64,000 nucleotides of DNA from assembly GCA_947623185.1 (NCBI GenBank), contig CANQGL010000004.1:1-64000 (forward strand). The letters run 5' to 3'. The translations under genes and the position numbers were made by a program. The stretch comes from an uncultured Lachnospiraceae bacterium (lineage in GTDB: Bacteria; Bacillota; Clostridia; Lachnospirales; Lachnospiraceae). The notes under the pieces are model-generated. The model saw nothing but the letters and a program-made list of their open reading frames with translations. It did not search any database and was not told the DNA's origin. Below, one piece after another: positions 9,943-18,479 of this stretch. Numbering within the stretch: position 1 is the stretch's first letter; the number at the start of each line of letters is the position of its first letter.

Positions 9943-12411
9943 CTAAACCTGCTGTCCCAGGTCAACCATCTCGATATTGCCGTTCGGACACCGGTTGTAG
10001 CACATGCCGCAGGCCACGCATTCCTCCCTGCGGATATGCATCGTATCGGTATCGGATATCTCCGGCGCGAAATCGGTGCAGATCGTTTTGCAGAGCTGGC
10101 AGCCTTCGCCGCAGCCGCAGTTTAAGCACCGGGCCGCCTCCTTCCTGGCCTCTTCTTCGGTCATCACCCGGCTCTGGAATTCGAACCCGGCGATCCTCTC
10201 TTCGGCAGGCCGGTTCAGCCTGACCGGGTTCGGGTCCCGTTTCAGATATCCCGTGCGTTTGCGCACGAGCTCCAGGCTTACCGTCCGGACCTCGCCCACC
10301 GGTTTCAGGGCTCCGTTTTCTCCCATGATCCTGCGGTCAATGGCAGCCGCCCCGTTCTTTCCCGCGGCAATGGCGGCAGCGATATTGCCGGCTTTCGATC
10401 CGGTCCCGATCAGTACCTGTCCGCAGGACAGTTCCATAAGGATCCCGGCCTGCTCCAGGCGTATCTTTCCCGGAAGGATCTCAAGGACTTCTGCGCCTTC
10501 CAGCACGGCGACGCCCTCTTCTCTCGCCAGCGCCAGCACTTCCCTGTCATAGCTCAGCTTTCCCGGCATCCGGCGCAGCAGCATGACCTTTTTCGCGCCG
10601 AGCCGGACCGCGCTTCTCGCTGCGTCCGCGGCGTCGTACCCGTCTCCGATCACCGTCACGCATTCTTCTGTTTTCGGGCATCCGCCTCCGTTCAGTTCTT
10701 TCAGATACGCCAGAGCCGATCCGGCGTATTCCGCGCCTTTTAGCATGTCCGTCTTGCCGCCCGTATCTGCGTTTTCGGATCCGCCGGACACATACACGCC
10801 GTCAAATCCGTTTTTCCGCAGTTCTTCTTCCGTCACATCCTGTCCGAAGCAGAACCGGATCCCCTGTCTGCAGAGGAACTCGACCTCCGTATCGATCGCC
10901 TCCGCCGGAAGCGCATAGTCCGGGATGCCGAACCGCATCCGGCCGCCCGCTTCATTGTCTTTTTCAAACACCGTGACCTCATAGCCGCCCTTTGCCAGCT
11001 CCGCGGCGCAGGCAAGTCCGGACGGACCGGAACCGATCACGGCCGCCTTATGGCCGTTCGGTTTCGCGGCTGCCCAGGCCGGTTCCCATCCCTGCCGGCG
11101 TCCGTAGTCCAGAACAAAGCGTTTGATCTCTTTGATCTTTACCGGCGAGTCGTAGCCGCCGCGCACGCAGGCGTCCTCGCACGGATGCGCGCAGGCCAGG
11201 GCGCAGAGGTTCTGGAGCGGATTCCGCTCCGTGATCAGATCATAGGCCGCGCGGTAATCGCCAGCCGCCACCTTCTGAATATACGCCTGCGCCGGAACGT
11301 GAAGCGGACACGCGCTCTTGCAGGGCGCGGACAGATTCGGATCTTTGATCCTGGCGTAGCCCGCATAGAGCGTAACGTCGGTCGCGGTCCGCATCTGCGG
11401 AACGACGAGGCCGCGCATCTGATCCAGGCTCTCATATCCGTGTTCTTCCATATACTCATGCAGTCCGGCGATCATCGGGCGCACGATATCATAGCCGGAG
11501 ATCAGCGTCTCGGCGCATATTCCCAGGAGCGTTCCGCCGCAAAGCACCATCTCGACGGCGTCCTTCCAGTTTCGGATACCGCCGGTCGCCGTGACCGGGA
11601 CTTCGTTTCCGCAGACTTTGCGGATCTCGTAGGTATCGCGCTGCGCCAGCGGTTTCAGCCATCCGCTGCTGTAACAGCCCATCGAGATCTCCTTCTGGAG
11701 GTGATAAAACGCCTTCCCCGGATCGTCAAGATCGATCGGGGGCATCCCCAGCCGGTTGCCCGTCCCGCCGACCGCGTCGGCTCCGGCCGCATAGAGGGCT
11801 TTCGCCACCTGCGCGATCTGTCCGCCCTCCGGCGTCAGTTTGACGAACAGCGGGATCCGGAGCTCCTTTTTGATCGCCTCGACGATCTCTGCCGCAATGT
11901 CGGCATGCTGTCCCATGCTGGCTCCGGTCTGCTTGGCGGCGTGCTCGCTGCCGCCGCTCGTCATTTCCAGATTGTAGCTCATATTCGGGCAGCACATGTT
12001 GAGCTCGATGATGTCCGCTCCGGCCGCCTCGAACCGCTTCGCCATATTGACCCAGCCCCGGGGGCCGTCGTCTCCGGCGTAGGTGATGTTCGCCATCAGT
12101 TTCAGATCGTGGAGTTTCGGTTTCGCCTCCGAGACGAGCCGCAGACCTTCCTCAAACGTCAGGCGTTTTTCGGCCGTGAACGCCAGGGCGTTCCGGTCCT
12201 TGAACAGACTGTAGCGCGGCTTCCGGTTGATGTAGGGAGCAGGGTCGATGCTCAGCTTGATGCTGGCCGCCGCCCATCCGGTCTCCTCGATCCGCACGAG
12301 CTGCCGCACCGATTTTGTGGTCGGGCCGGAAGCCACATAGAAGGGATTTTTAAAGGTGATCCCGCCGACCGTGACCGGGATCCGGATCTCGTTGAACTCC
12401 TGTTTCATCAT
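9943..12411 (-). CDS. Fused DHOD/PreA-like, GltD/PreT-like and ferredoxin oxidoreductase (dihydropyrimidine-dehydrogenase-like)
   Basis: N-term FMN TIM barrel (NPFYVASGPTTKS, ELNMCCPNMSYN, ATGGIRNWKDAVEM). Then CKSACPLHVPAQAYI...CALACAHPCEDACVRG FeS, AAVIGSGPSGLACAAEL (FAD), VIGDGYDAADAARSA, and a C-term ferredoxin (CVACGMCYNRCP). Start placed at MMKQEFNEIR. Confidence 0.88.
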   Translation of the reverse strand: MMKQEFNEIRIPVTVGGITFKNPFYVASGPTTKSVRQLVRIEETGWAAASIKLSIDPAPYINRKPRYSLFKDRNALAFTAEKRLTFEEGLRLVSEAKPKLHDLKLMANITYAGDDGPRGWVNMAKRFEAAGADIIELNMCCPNMSYNLEMTSGGSEHAAKQTGASMGQHADIAAEIVEAIKKELRIPLFVKLTPEGGQIAQVAKALYAAGADAVGGTGNRLGMPPIDLDDPGKAFYHLQKEISMGCYSSGWLKPLAQRDTYEIRKVCGNEVPVTATGGIRNWKDAVEMVLCGGTLLGICAETLISGYDIVRPMIAGLHEYMEEHGYESLDQMRGLVVPQMRTATDVTLYAGYARIKDPNLSAPCKSACPLHVPAQAYIQKVAAGDYRAAYDLITERNPLQNLCALACAHPCEDACVRGGYDSPVKIKEIKRFVLDYGRRQGWEPAWAAAKPNGHKAAVIGSGPSGLACAAELAKGGYEVTVFEKDNEAGGRMRFGIPDYALPAEAIDTEVEFLCRQGIRFCFGQDVTEEELRKNGFDGVYVSGGSENADTGGKTDMLKGAEYAGSALAYLKELNGGGCPKTEECVTVIGDGYDAADAARSAVRLGAKKVMLLRRMPGKLSYDREVLALAREEGVAVLEGAEVLEILPGKIRLEQAGILMELSCGQVLIGTGSKAGNIAAAIAAGKNGAAAIDRRIMGENGALKPVGEVRTVSLELVRKRTGYLKRDPNPVRLNRPAEERIAGFEFQSRVMTEEEARKEAARCLNCGCGEGCQLCKTICTDFAPEISDTDTMHIRREECVACGMCYNRCPNGNIEMVDLGQQV

Positions 12412-12412
12412 A

Positions 12413-13483
12413 TCAGCCCTCCATACGATCGTTCCTGATACGGATCCCCTCTCTTGCCGAGCGGTAGATCCGGTCGATGACTCTGAGCGTCTCCAGCCCA
12501 TCCTTTCCGCGCAAACCGACCTGCGCTTCTTTTCCGGCAAGTGCACACTCCACAAAATGGAGGATCTCGTCGCAGTAGCCGAGGCTGTATTTTTCGTCGA
12601 CTGCCGGTGTGGACCAGCCGGTCGTGATCTCCGCTTTTTCGACCGTATAATCGAGTCCCGGGATCGAGAATACCTTCACCGGGCCCGAAAACGACAGATC
12701 GACATGGATGCAGCCCTGCTCGCAGTAAATATCGAGAACGTCTTCCATTCCGCCGACCGTCACATAATTGGCCTCCAGCGTGGCGTAAGTCCCATCCGCG
12801 AAGCGGATAAACACGCCTGCCCAGTCCTCGCCCTCCATCTTTTGGTGGACCAGGTTGGTCTCCCCGCCGCCGGAGGTCATCGCCGTCAGTTCGCTCCACC
12901 GGTTGTCCTTAAGCGCCAGCATGAATCCCACCGGATGGACTCCCAGATGGACCATGCATCCGCCGCCGCAGTAGCGGATCGACTGCGCGAACGGACTGTG
13001 CGAACCGCTGTGACATTCGCGCGCCCGGATATAGAGCGGCCGGCCGAGCTGCCCGCTCTCTAAGATCGCCTTTGCTTTTCTGAAAGCCGGGGCGAAAAGC
13101 CAGTCCTCCGCATAATAGATCTGTTTTCCGAGGCGTTCCGCCGTGGCGACCATGTCCTCCGCGTCCTCCACCGTGGTCGCCAGCGGTTTCTCGCAGATGA
13201 TATCCCGTCCGGCGTTCAGCGCTTTGATCGCCACTTCGTGGTGCAGGAAATTCGGCATACAGATATCGACCAGATCGCAGTCGCAGTCTTCGATCGCCGT
13301 ATTGAAATCATCGTACGCCCTGTAGCCGGTAAAACCGTACCGCTCCGCCAGTTCTTTGATCCGTCCCGTGTCTTTGTCGCAGATCCCCGCGATCTCGACA
13401 AGATCCGGGATACGGCTGTACCCGTCGGAATGGAGATCGGCGGAAAAAGCCGCTCCCACCAGCAATACTCTTAGCTTTTTCAT
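12413..13483 (-). CDS. Gfo/Idh/MocA family oxidoreductase
   Basis: N-term Rossmann region, CEKPLATTVEDAEDM (EKP motif), ARECHSGSHSPFAQSIRYCGGGCMVHLGVHPVGFM. Start at MKKLRVLLVG. Confidence 0.88.
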   Translation of the reverse strand: MKKLRVLLVGAAFSADLHSDGYSRIPDLVEIAGICDKDTGRIKELAERYGFTGYRAYDDFNTAIEDCDCDLVDICMPNFLHHEVAIKALNAGRDIICEKPLATTVEDAEDMVATAERLGKQIYYAEDWLFAPAFRKAKAILESGQLGRPLYIRARECHSGSHSPFAQSIRYCGGGCMVHLGVHPVGFMLALKDNRWSELTAMTSGGGETNLVHQKMEGEDWAGVFIRFADGTYATLEANYVTVGGMEDVLDIYCEQGCIHVDLSFSGPVKVFSIPGLDYTVEKAEITTGWSTPAVDEKYSLGYCDEILHFVECALAGKEAQVGLRGKDGLETLRVIDRIYRSAREGIRIRNDRMEG

Positions 13484-13499
13484 CGGAATCACCTCTTGA

Positions 13500-14240
13500 T
13501 CAGAAATAGCTGTAATTATACTTTTCCTTTTTTGCCATGTATTCAAACTCTTTCGTCAGATCGTCCACGATCAGCTCGGTCATGCGGGCGAAGATCTTCT
13601 CCCCCTTTTCGGCCGTCCCCTTGGTGGCCTCGCCCCAGACGCCCGATTTGCTTGCCCGCAGGACTCCTCCGTAATTCAGCCATGCGCGCGGGACCGTCGG
13701 GACCTCGTCGACCGCAAGGTCCATGTGTACGGTTTCGGGCGCGATCGCCAGCATCATGGATGTCTCGCTTTCGCCCGCGTGCAGTTCCGTACTCGTTTCG
13801 AGGATCCCCTCTTTGTAGAGAACGGAACCGTAATTGCAGGTGTCAGCCAGAGCCACCAGAAGATCCGGATTGTTCTTCGCGTTCAGGTCGCGGACCAGCG
13901 GAGTCATGATAAAGATCCCGCCGTGGCACTGGATGATGCCGATCCGCTTAAACCCCTGCAGTTTTAAGCTCATGGCGATGTCCGTCATCATCTGGTAGAA
14001 CGTCACCGGCTCCATCCAGACCGAGCCCTTCTTTCCCATCTGTTCGCGGCAGGTCGAGATCGGAAAGGCCGGGAGCAGATAGGCGTCCATCTTTTCCGCC
14101 ACCCGTTTCCCGAGCTCCGTCGCGATCGCCCAGTCCGTCATGATCGGAAGATGGGGGCCGTGCTGCTCGATCGAGCCGACCGATATCAATGCAAGTTCCG
14201 GATCCTTTTCATGGATCTCGTCGATCGTTTTCTGATACAT
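13500..14240 (-). CDS. Creatininase-family hydrolase
   Basis: GSIEQHGPHLPIMTD, QCHGGIFIM, HAGESETSMML, GVWGEATKGTAEKGE. Confidence 0.88.
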   Translation of the reverse strand: MYQKTIDEIHEKDPELALISVGSIEQHGPHLPIMTDWAIATELGKRVAEKMDAYLLPAFPISTCREQMGKKGSVWMEPVTFYQMMTDIAMSLKLQGFKRIGIIQCHGGIFIMTPLVRDLNAKNNPDLLVALADTCNYGSVLYKEGILETSTELHAGESETSMMLAIAPETVHMDLAVDEVPTVPRAWLNYGGVLRASKSGVWGEATKGTAEKGEKIFARMTELIVDDLTKEFEYMAKKEKYNYSYF

Positions 14241-14297
14241 TATCGTTCTCCTTCCTCACAGATAGACCGGCAGCCCGGCAGACGGGCCGCCGTCCGG

Positions 14298-15062
14298 TCA
14301 CAGGATCTTCGACGCGCTGTCCCGGTCCAGATACAGCGCCGCGTTCTTATGGCGGCGCAGGATGCTCGACGGACAGGCCGTTGCGACCGGCCCGTAAAGC
14401 GCATTGTAGACCGCGTTCGCCTTGCGGTCCGTCGGGACCACACAGATCGCTTCCGGCACGGACATGATATACGACATCGAGAGCGTCATCGCCTGATTCG
14501 GCACGTCGTCGAACGTATCGAAGCACCCGTCGTTGACCTGCTGCTGGCGGCAAACGTCATCCAGTTCCACCACCTTGATGCTCTTCGGATCGTCGAAATC
14601 CGCCACGGCCGGATCGTTGAAAGCCAGATGTCCGTTCTCGCCGATCCCCAGAAAGATCAGGTCGGTCGGATATTTCTTCAGGAGCTCCGCATATTCGTCG
14701 CATTTCTCCTCCGCTCTGTCCTCGTCGCAGAGAAGAAAATAGGATTCCTTAAAGGGCGCCTTATCGAAGATCGCACGCCGCAGGAAATTGCCGAATCCCG
14801 CCGGCTCCTCCTCGTCGATCCCGATGTATTCGTCCTGATGGAAACCGCGGACTTTCGTCCAGTCGATGTCCTCTTTCAGGAGATTTTCCAGAAGCTCGTT
14901 CTGGGACGGCGCGGCCGCAAATACAATGTTCGCCACCCCGTTTTTTTCGATGATCGCATTGATCCTCTGCGCCGCGTCCTTCGCCGCGGCCCGGCCGAGC
15001 TCCTTGCGGTCGTCATATACATAGACCGGAAGATTTTCTACTTTTCTAGTCAAAATTTCCAC
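14298..15062 (-). CDS. NagB-like glucosamine-6-phosphate deaminase/isomerase family protein
   Basis: FHQDEYIGIDEE and GIGENGHLAFNDP motifs. Confidence 0.82.
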   Translation of the reverse strand: MEILTRKVENLPVYVYDDRKELGRAAAKDAAQRINAIIEKNGVANIVFAAAPSQNELLENLLKEDIDWTKVRGFHQDEYIGIDEEEPAGFGNFLRRAIFDKAPFKESYFLLCDEDRAEEKCDEYAELLKKYPTDLIFLGIGENGHLAFNDPAVADFDDPKSIKVVELDDVCRQQQVNDGCFDTFDDVPNQAMTLSMSYIMSVPEAICVVPTDRKANAVYNALYGPVATACPSSILRRHKNAALYLDRDSASKIL

Positions 15063-15076
15063 TTTTACTCCTCCTG

Positions 15077-15793
15077 TCAGTTTCTTTCAGAGCCAAGATA
15101 AGCGGCAGCCACCTCCGGATTGTTGAGCATTTCGCTGCCGGTCCCGGACAGTACGACCCGCCCGGTTTCGATTACATATGCACGGTCACAGATCCCAAGG
15201 GATTTTTTTGCATTCTGTTCGACGAGGATGACCGTGATCCCCTCGTCCCGGATCCGCACGATGTTGCGGAACACTTCGTTCACCACGACGGGCGCCAGGC
15301 CGAGCGACGGTTCGTCGAGCATCAGGATCCTGGGCTTTCCCATCAGACCGCGGCAGATCGCGAGCATCTGCTGTTCGCCGCCGGAAAGCGTGCCCGCATC
15401 CTGCTTTTTCCGTTCCCCCAGCCGGGGAAACAACGCATACTGTTCCTCCAGGAGCCGGTTGATCTCCTTGCGGTCCTTCACCGTGTAAGCGCCTGCCAGA
15501 AGATTTTCCTCCACCGTCAGTCCGGCGAATATCTTTCTTCCCTCCGGCACCTGGATGATCCCGTCCTTAACGATACGGTTCGCCTTGTCGGAGAGCGGTT
15601 TTCCGTTGTAAAGGATCTCCCCCTGTCGCTTTACCATGCCGGATATCGCATTGATGATCGTCGTTTTCCCGGCCCCGTTGGAGCCGATGATCGCGGTGAT
15701 CGTTCCCTCGGCTATGTCCATATCCACGCCGCACACCGCTTCGTGGACTCCGTAGAATACCTTCAGATTCCGAATCTCAAGAATCCCCGCCAT
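15077..15793 (-). CDS. Branched-chain-amino-acid-type ABC transporter ATP-binding protein (LivF-like)
   Basis: Walker A GSNGAGKTT, signature LSGGEQQMLAICRGL, Walker B ILMLDEPS. Confidence 0.92.
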   Translation of the reverse strand: MAGILEIRNLKVFYGVHEAVCGVDMDIAEGTITAIIGSNGAGKTTIINAISGMVKRQGEILYNGKPLSDKANRIVKDGIIQVPEGRKIFAGLTVEENLLAGAYTVKDRKEINRLLEEQYALFPRLGERKKQDAGTLSGGEQQMLAICRGLMGKPRILMLDEPSLGLAPVVVNEVFRNIVRIRDEGITVILVEQNAKKSLGICDRAYVIETGRVVLSGTGSEMLNNPEVAAAYLGSERN

Positions 15794-15796
15794 CCG

Positions 15797-16570
15797 TCAC
15801 TCCTCCTCCCCGAGATACGCTTTCAGTACCAGCGGATTGTTCCGGATCTCATCCGGCTTTCCCTTCGCGATCGTCTCACCGAAATCCTGCACATAGATGT
15901 AATCGCTGAGGTTCATGACCAGGTCCATGCGGTGCTCGATCACCAGGATCGCCAGTTTCGGATACTTCGTTTTGATCGCGCGGATGAAATCGACCAGCTG
16001 GAACACCTCCTCCGGGTTCAGTCCGGCCGCCGGTTCATCCAGCATCAGCACCTTGGGATCCGAGACGAGCGCGCGGGCGATCTCCACACGGCGCTGTATG
16101 CCGTAAGGCAGGTTCTCCGGGCGCGCTTCCGCATAGCGGTCCAGCTCGAGAAGCTTTAAGCAGGCCATCGCGCGGGCGGTCGTCTCCTTCTCCGTGCGGA
16201 ATCTGCGCGGAAGCAGGAGCATCGCCTCAAGCAGTGTATATTTGCCCGCGAAATCCAGCGCCACCTTCACGTTGTCGAGAACGCTCAGTCCCGTAAACAG
16301 TCTGGTATTCTGGAAGGTGCGGGAGACGCCCATACGAGCGGTCTCGATCTGCGTTTTGCCCGTGATATCCGTTCCGTCAAACTCGATCGTTCCCTTATCG
16401 GGCTGATAGATCTTGGAGATCAGGTTGAAGATCGTGGTCTTCCCGGCCCCGTTCGGGCCGATGATCGCCAGGATCTCCCCTTCGCGGATCTCAAAACTGA
16501 AGTCCTGGACCGCGATAACGCCGCCGAAGTTTTTATGCAGATGTTCCGTTTTCAGGATCGGTCCGCTCAT
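15797..16570 (-). CDS. Branched-chain-amino-acid-type ABC transporter ATP-binding protein (LivG-like)
   Basis: Walker A GPNGAGKTT, LPYGIQRRVEIARAL, VLMLDEPAAGLNP; overlaps the LivM-like gene by 4 bp. Confidence 0.92.
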   Translation of the reverse strand: MSGPILKTEHLHKNFGGVIAVQDFSFEIREGEILAIIGPNGAGKTTIFNLISKIYQPDKGTIEFDGTDITGKTQIETARMGVSRTFQNTRLFTGLSVLDNVKVALDFAGKYTLLEAMLLLPRRFRTEKETTARAMACLKLLELDRYAEARPENLPYGIQRRVEIARALVSDPKVLMLDEPAAGLNPEEVFQLVDFIRAIKTKYPKLAILVIEHRMDLVMNLSDYIYVQDFGETIAKGKPDEIRNNPLVLKAYLGEEE

Positions 16571-17472
16571 GTGCTTTCCCCTCCTTCCCTGTCACGCGGT
16601 TTTCCTGCGAACAGGCCGCGAAGGAATGAAAGGCTCAGCTCCCGCTCGCCGAGGAGCCCCTTCGTGCGAAGATTGATGACAACAATGATCAGCAGGCAGT
16701 AGATGATCGTCTTGCAGTTCTGCAGATCGATGCCGAACAGTTTGACGCCTTTCAGGAATTCGGGCAGCACCTTCAGGCAGGCAGCGGAGATCACCGAGCC
16801 GGTCAGGGAATTCGTGCCGCCGAAGAATAGAAGGATCTGCATTTCCGCCGAGAGCGACCAGTCGAAGGCATCGGGAGAGATGACCCGATTCCTGAGACCG
16901 TAGCAGATCCCACCGACGCCGGCGATCAGCGACGCGATGACGTAGATCTTGACCCTCAGACCGTGCACGTCGATCCCAAAACTGCGGGCTGCGATATCAT
17001 CGTTCTTTAAGGCAATACACATGCGGCCGAACCGCGAATACTTGAGATTGCGCACCATGAACACGATCAGCACCGTGATTGCCAGGATTATGTAGACCAG
17101 ATTGTTCACCTTCGGGATCTTGGAAAAACCGATCGCCGCGTTTGTATATTTGTCAAGCAGAATAATGATCGACTGCACCATCTGCCCGAATCCGATCGTC
17201 ATCAGTGCCAGGTAATCACGCCGCAGTCGCAGAGTCGGCATACCGATCACAAAGGCGACGAGCGCACAGCCCGCCAGACCGATGATCGACGTGACCCAGA
17301 CCGGCAGGTTCTGATATCTTGCGATACAGAAAGTCAGATAGGCGCTGATCGCCATGTAAGAAGCCTGCCCCAGCGAGAACATGCCCGCAAGGCTTGTGAT
17401 CGCGAACACGCCGCAGACCGTGATGATGGAGATGCAGGCCAGCATGATCAGGGAAAGTTGGTAATTACTCAT
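16567..17472 (-). CDS. Branched-chain-amino-acid-type ABC transporter permease (LivM-like)
   Basis: Multispanning; AGMFSLGQASYMAISAYLT; KNDDIAARSFGIDVHGLRVKIYVIAS. Confidence 0.9.
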   Translation of the reverse strand: MSNYQLSLIMLACISIITVCGVFAITSLAGMFSLGQASYMAISAYLTFCIARYQNLPVWVTSIIGLAGCALVAFVIGMPTLRLRRDYLALMTIGFGQMVQSIIILLDKYTNAAIGFSKIPKVNNLVYIILAITVLIVFMVRNLKYSRFGRMCIALKNDDIAARSFGIDVHGLRVKIYVIASLIAGVGGICYGLRNRVISPDAFDWSLSAEMQILLFFGGTNSLTGSVISAACLKVLPEFLKGVKLFGIDLQNCKTIIYCLLIIVVINLRTKGLLGERELSLSFLRGLFAGKPRDREGGEST

Positions 17473-17483
17473 AGCCAGCCTCC

Positions 17484-18365
17484 TTATACTTTGTCTTTGG
17501 CAAATCTGCCGGAAATGCCCTCCGGGCGCACCGTCAGAAACAGCAGCATGATCCCGAACAGCACGATCGGGGTAGACAGCGATCCGAGCCAGTAGGTGAG
17601 GAAGATCTCCACCACACCCAGTGCGATCGCCGCCACGATCGCGCCGCCCAGGCTTCCGAGACCGCCGATGACCGAAACGATAAATCCTTTGGTCATCATA
17701 GACGGCCCGAGCGACGGATAAACCGAAAACTTTGTGCCTAAAAGCACGCCGGATATCCCGGCCAGCGCTCCCGCGATCGCGAAAACAGCCATGATGACGA
17801 CACTGGAGTTGATCCCCATAAGCTGGCTCGTGGAAGGACTGATGGCGACCGTGCGGATCGCAAGTCCGATCTTGGTCTTATTGATCACAAAGATCAGAGC
17901 GCTTAAGATCGCAAGCGAGATCACCATGATCAGCGTATCGATCGAAGAAAAACGAAGTCCGCCGATGCTGAACGTCGTGCTGGAAAAGATCGGCGCATAT
18001 GTGTGAAGGTTCTTCCCGAAAAAGACGCTTAAGATCTGTTCGATCAAAATCGCGACTGTGATCGACATCAGGAAATAGTAAAGACCCGGAGCCTGTTTTT
18101 TTCGGATATTGCGATACGCGATCGTGTCGATCAGAAGCGCCATCAGGACTCCGACGCCCGTGGTGAAAAGCGCAGTTACAATAAAAGGCGGCGGTTCTTC
18201 AAACGAACTTTGAAAAAAGTATCCGATAAACGCACAGGCGCTGATCATGCCGCCATGAGCTATATTGCTGAATTTGAATATACTGAACACAATGGCAAAT
18301 CCGACCGCGATCAGCGCATAGACCGCGCCAAGAGAGAACCCGCTGATTAGTAATTGAAGTGTCAT
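17484..18365 (-). CDS. Branched-chain-amino-acid-type ABC transporter permease (LivH-like)
   Basis: GFSLGAVYALIAVGFAIVFSIFKFSNIAHGG; VIGGLGSLGGAIVAAIALGVVE. Start at MTLQLL with AAGGAGG upstream. Confidence 0.9.
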   Translation of the reverse strand: MTLQLLISGFSLGAVYALIAVGFAIVFSIFKFSNIAHGGMISACAFIGYFFQSSFEEPPPFIVTALFTTGVGVLMALLIDTIAYRNIRKKQAPGLYYFLMSITVAILIEQILSVFFGKNLHTYAPIFSSTTFSIGGLRFSSIDTLIMVISLAILSALIFVINKTKIGLAIRTVAISPSTSQLMGINSSVVIMAVFAIAGALAGISGVLLGTKFSVYPSLGPSMMTKGFIVSVIGGLGSLGGAIVAAIALGVVEIFLTYWLGSLSTPIVLFGIMLLFLTVRPEGISGRFAKDKV

Positions 18366-18412
18366 AGCATAGATTCCTCCTTGATAGATCATAAAAAGAA
18401 AGCAACGTTTCT

Positions 18413-18446
18413 TTAAAAACATGGGCGGGCAAAACGCCCGCCCATC
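18413..18446 (-). terminator. Hairpin/partial terminator between substrate-binding-protein and permease genes
   Basis: atgggcgggc (18421-18430) / gcccgcccat (18436-18445), loop aaaac; minus strand continues G-TTTTT. Confidence 0.6.
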
Positions 18447-18479
18447 AGGTAACGCCTCCGACCGGCTGTGATGTGAGAA

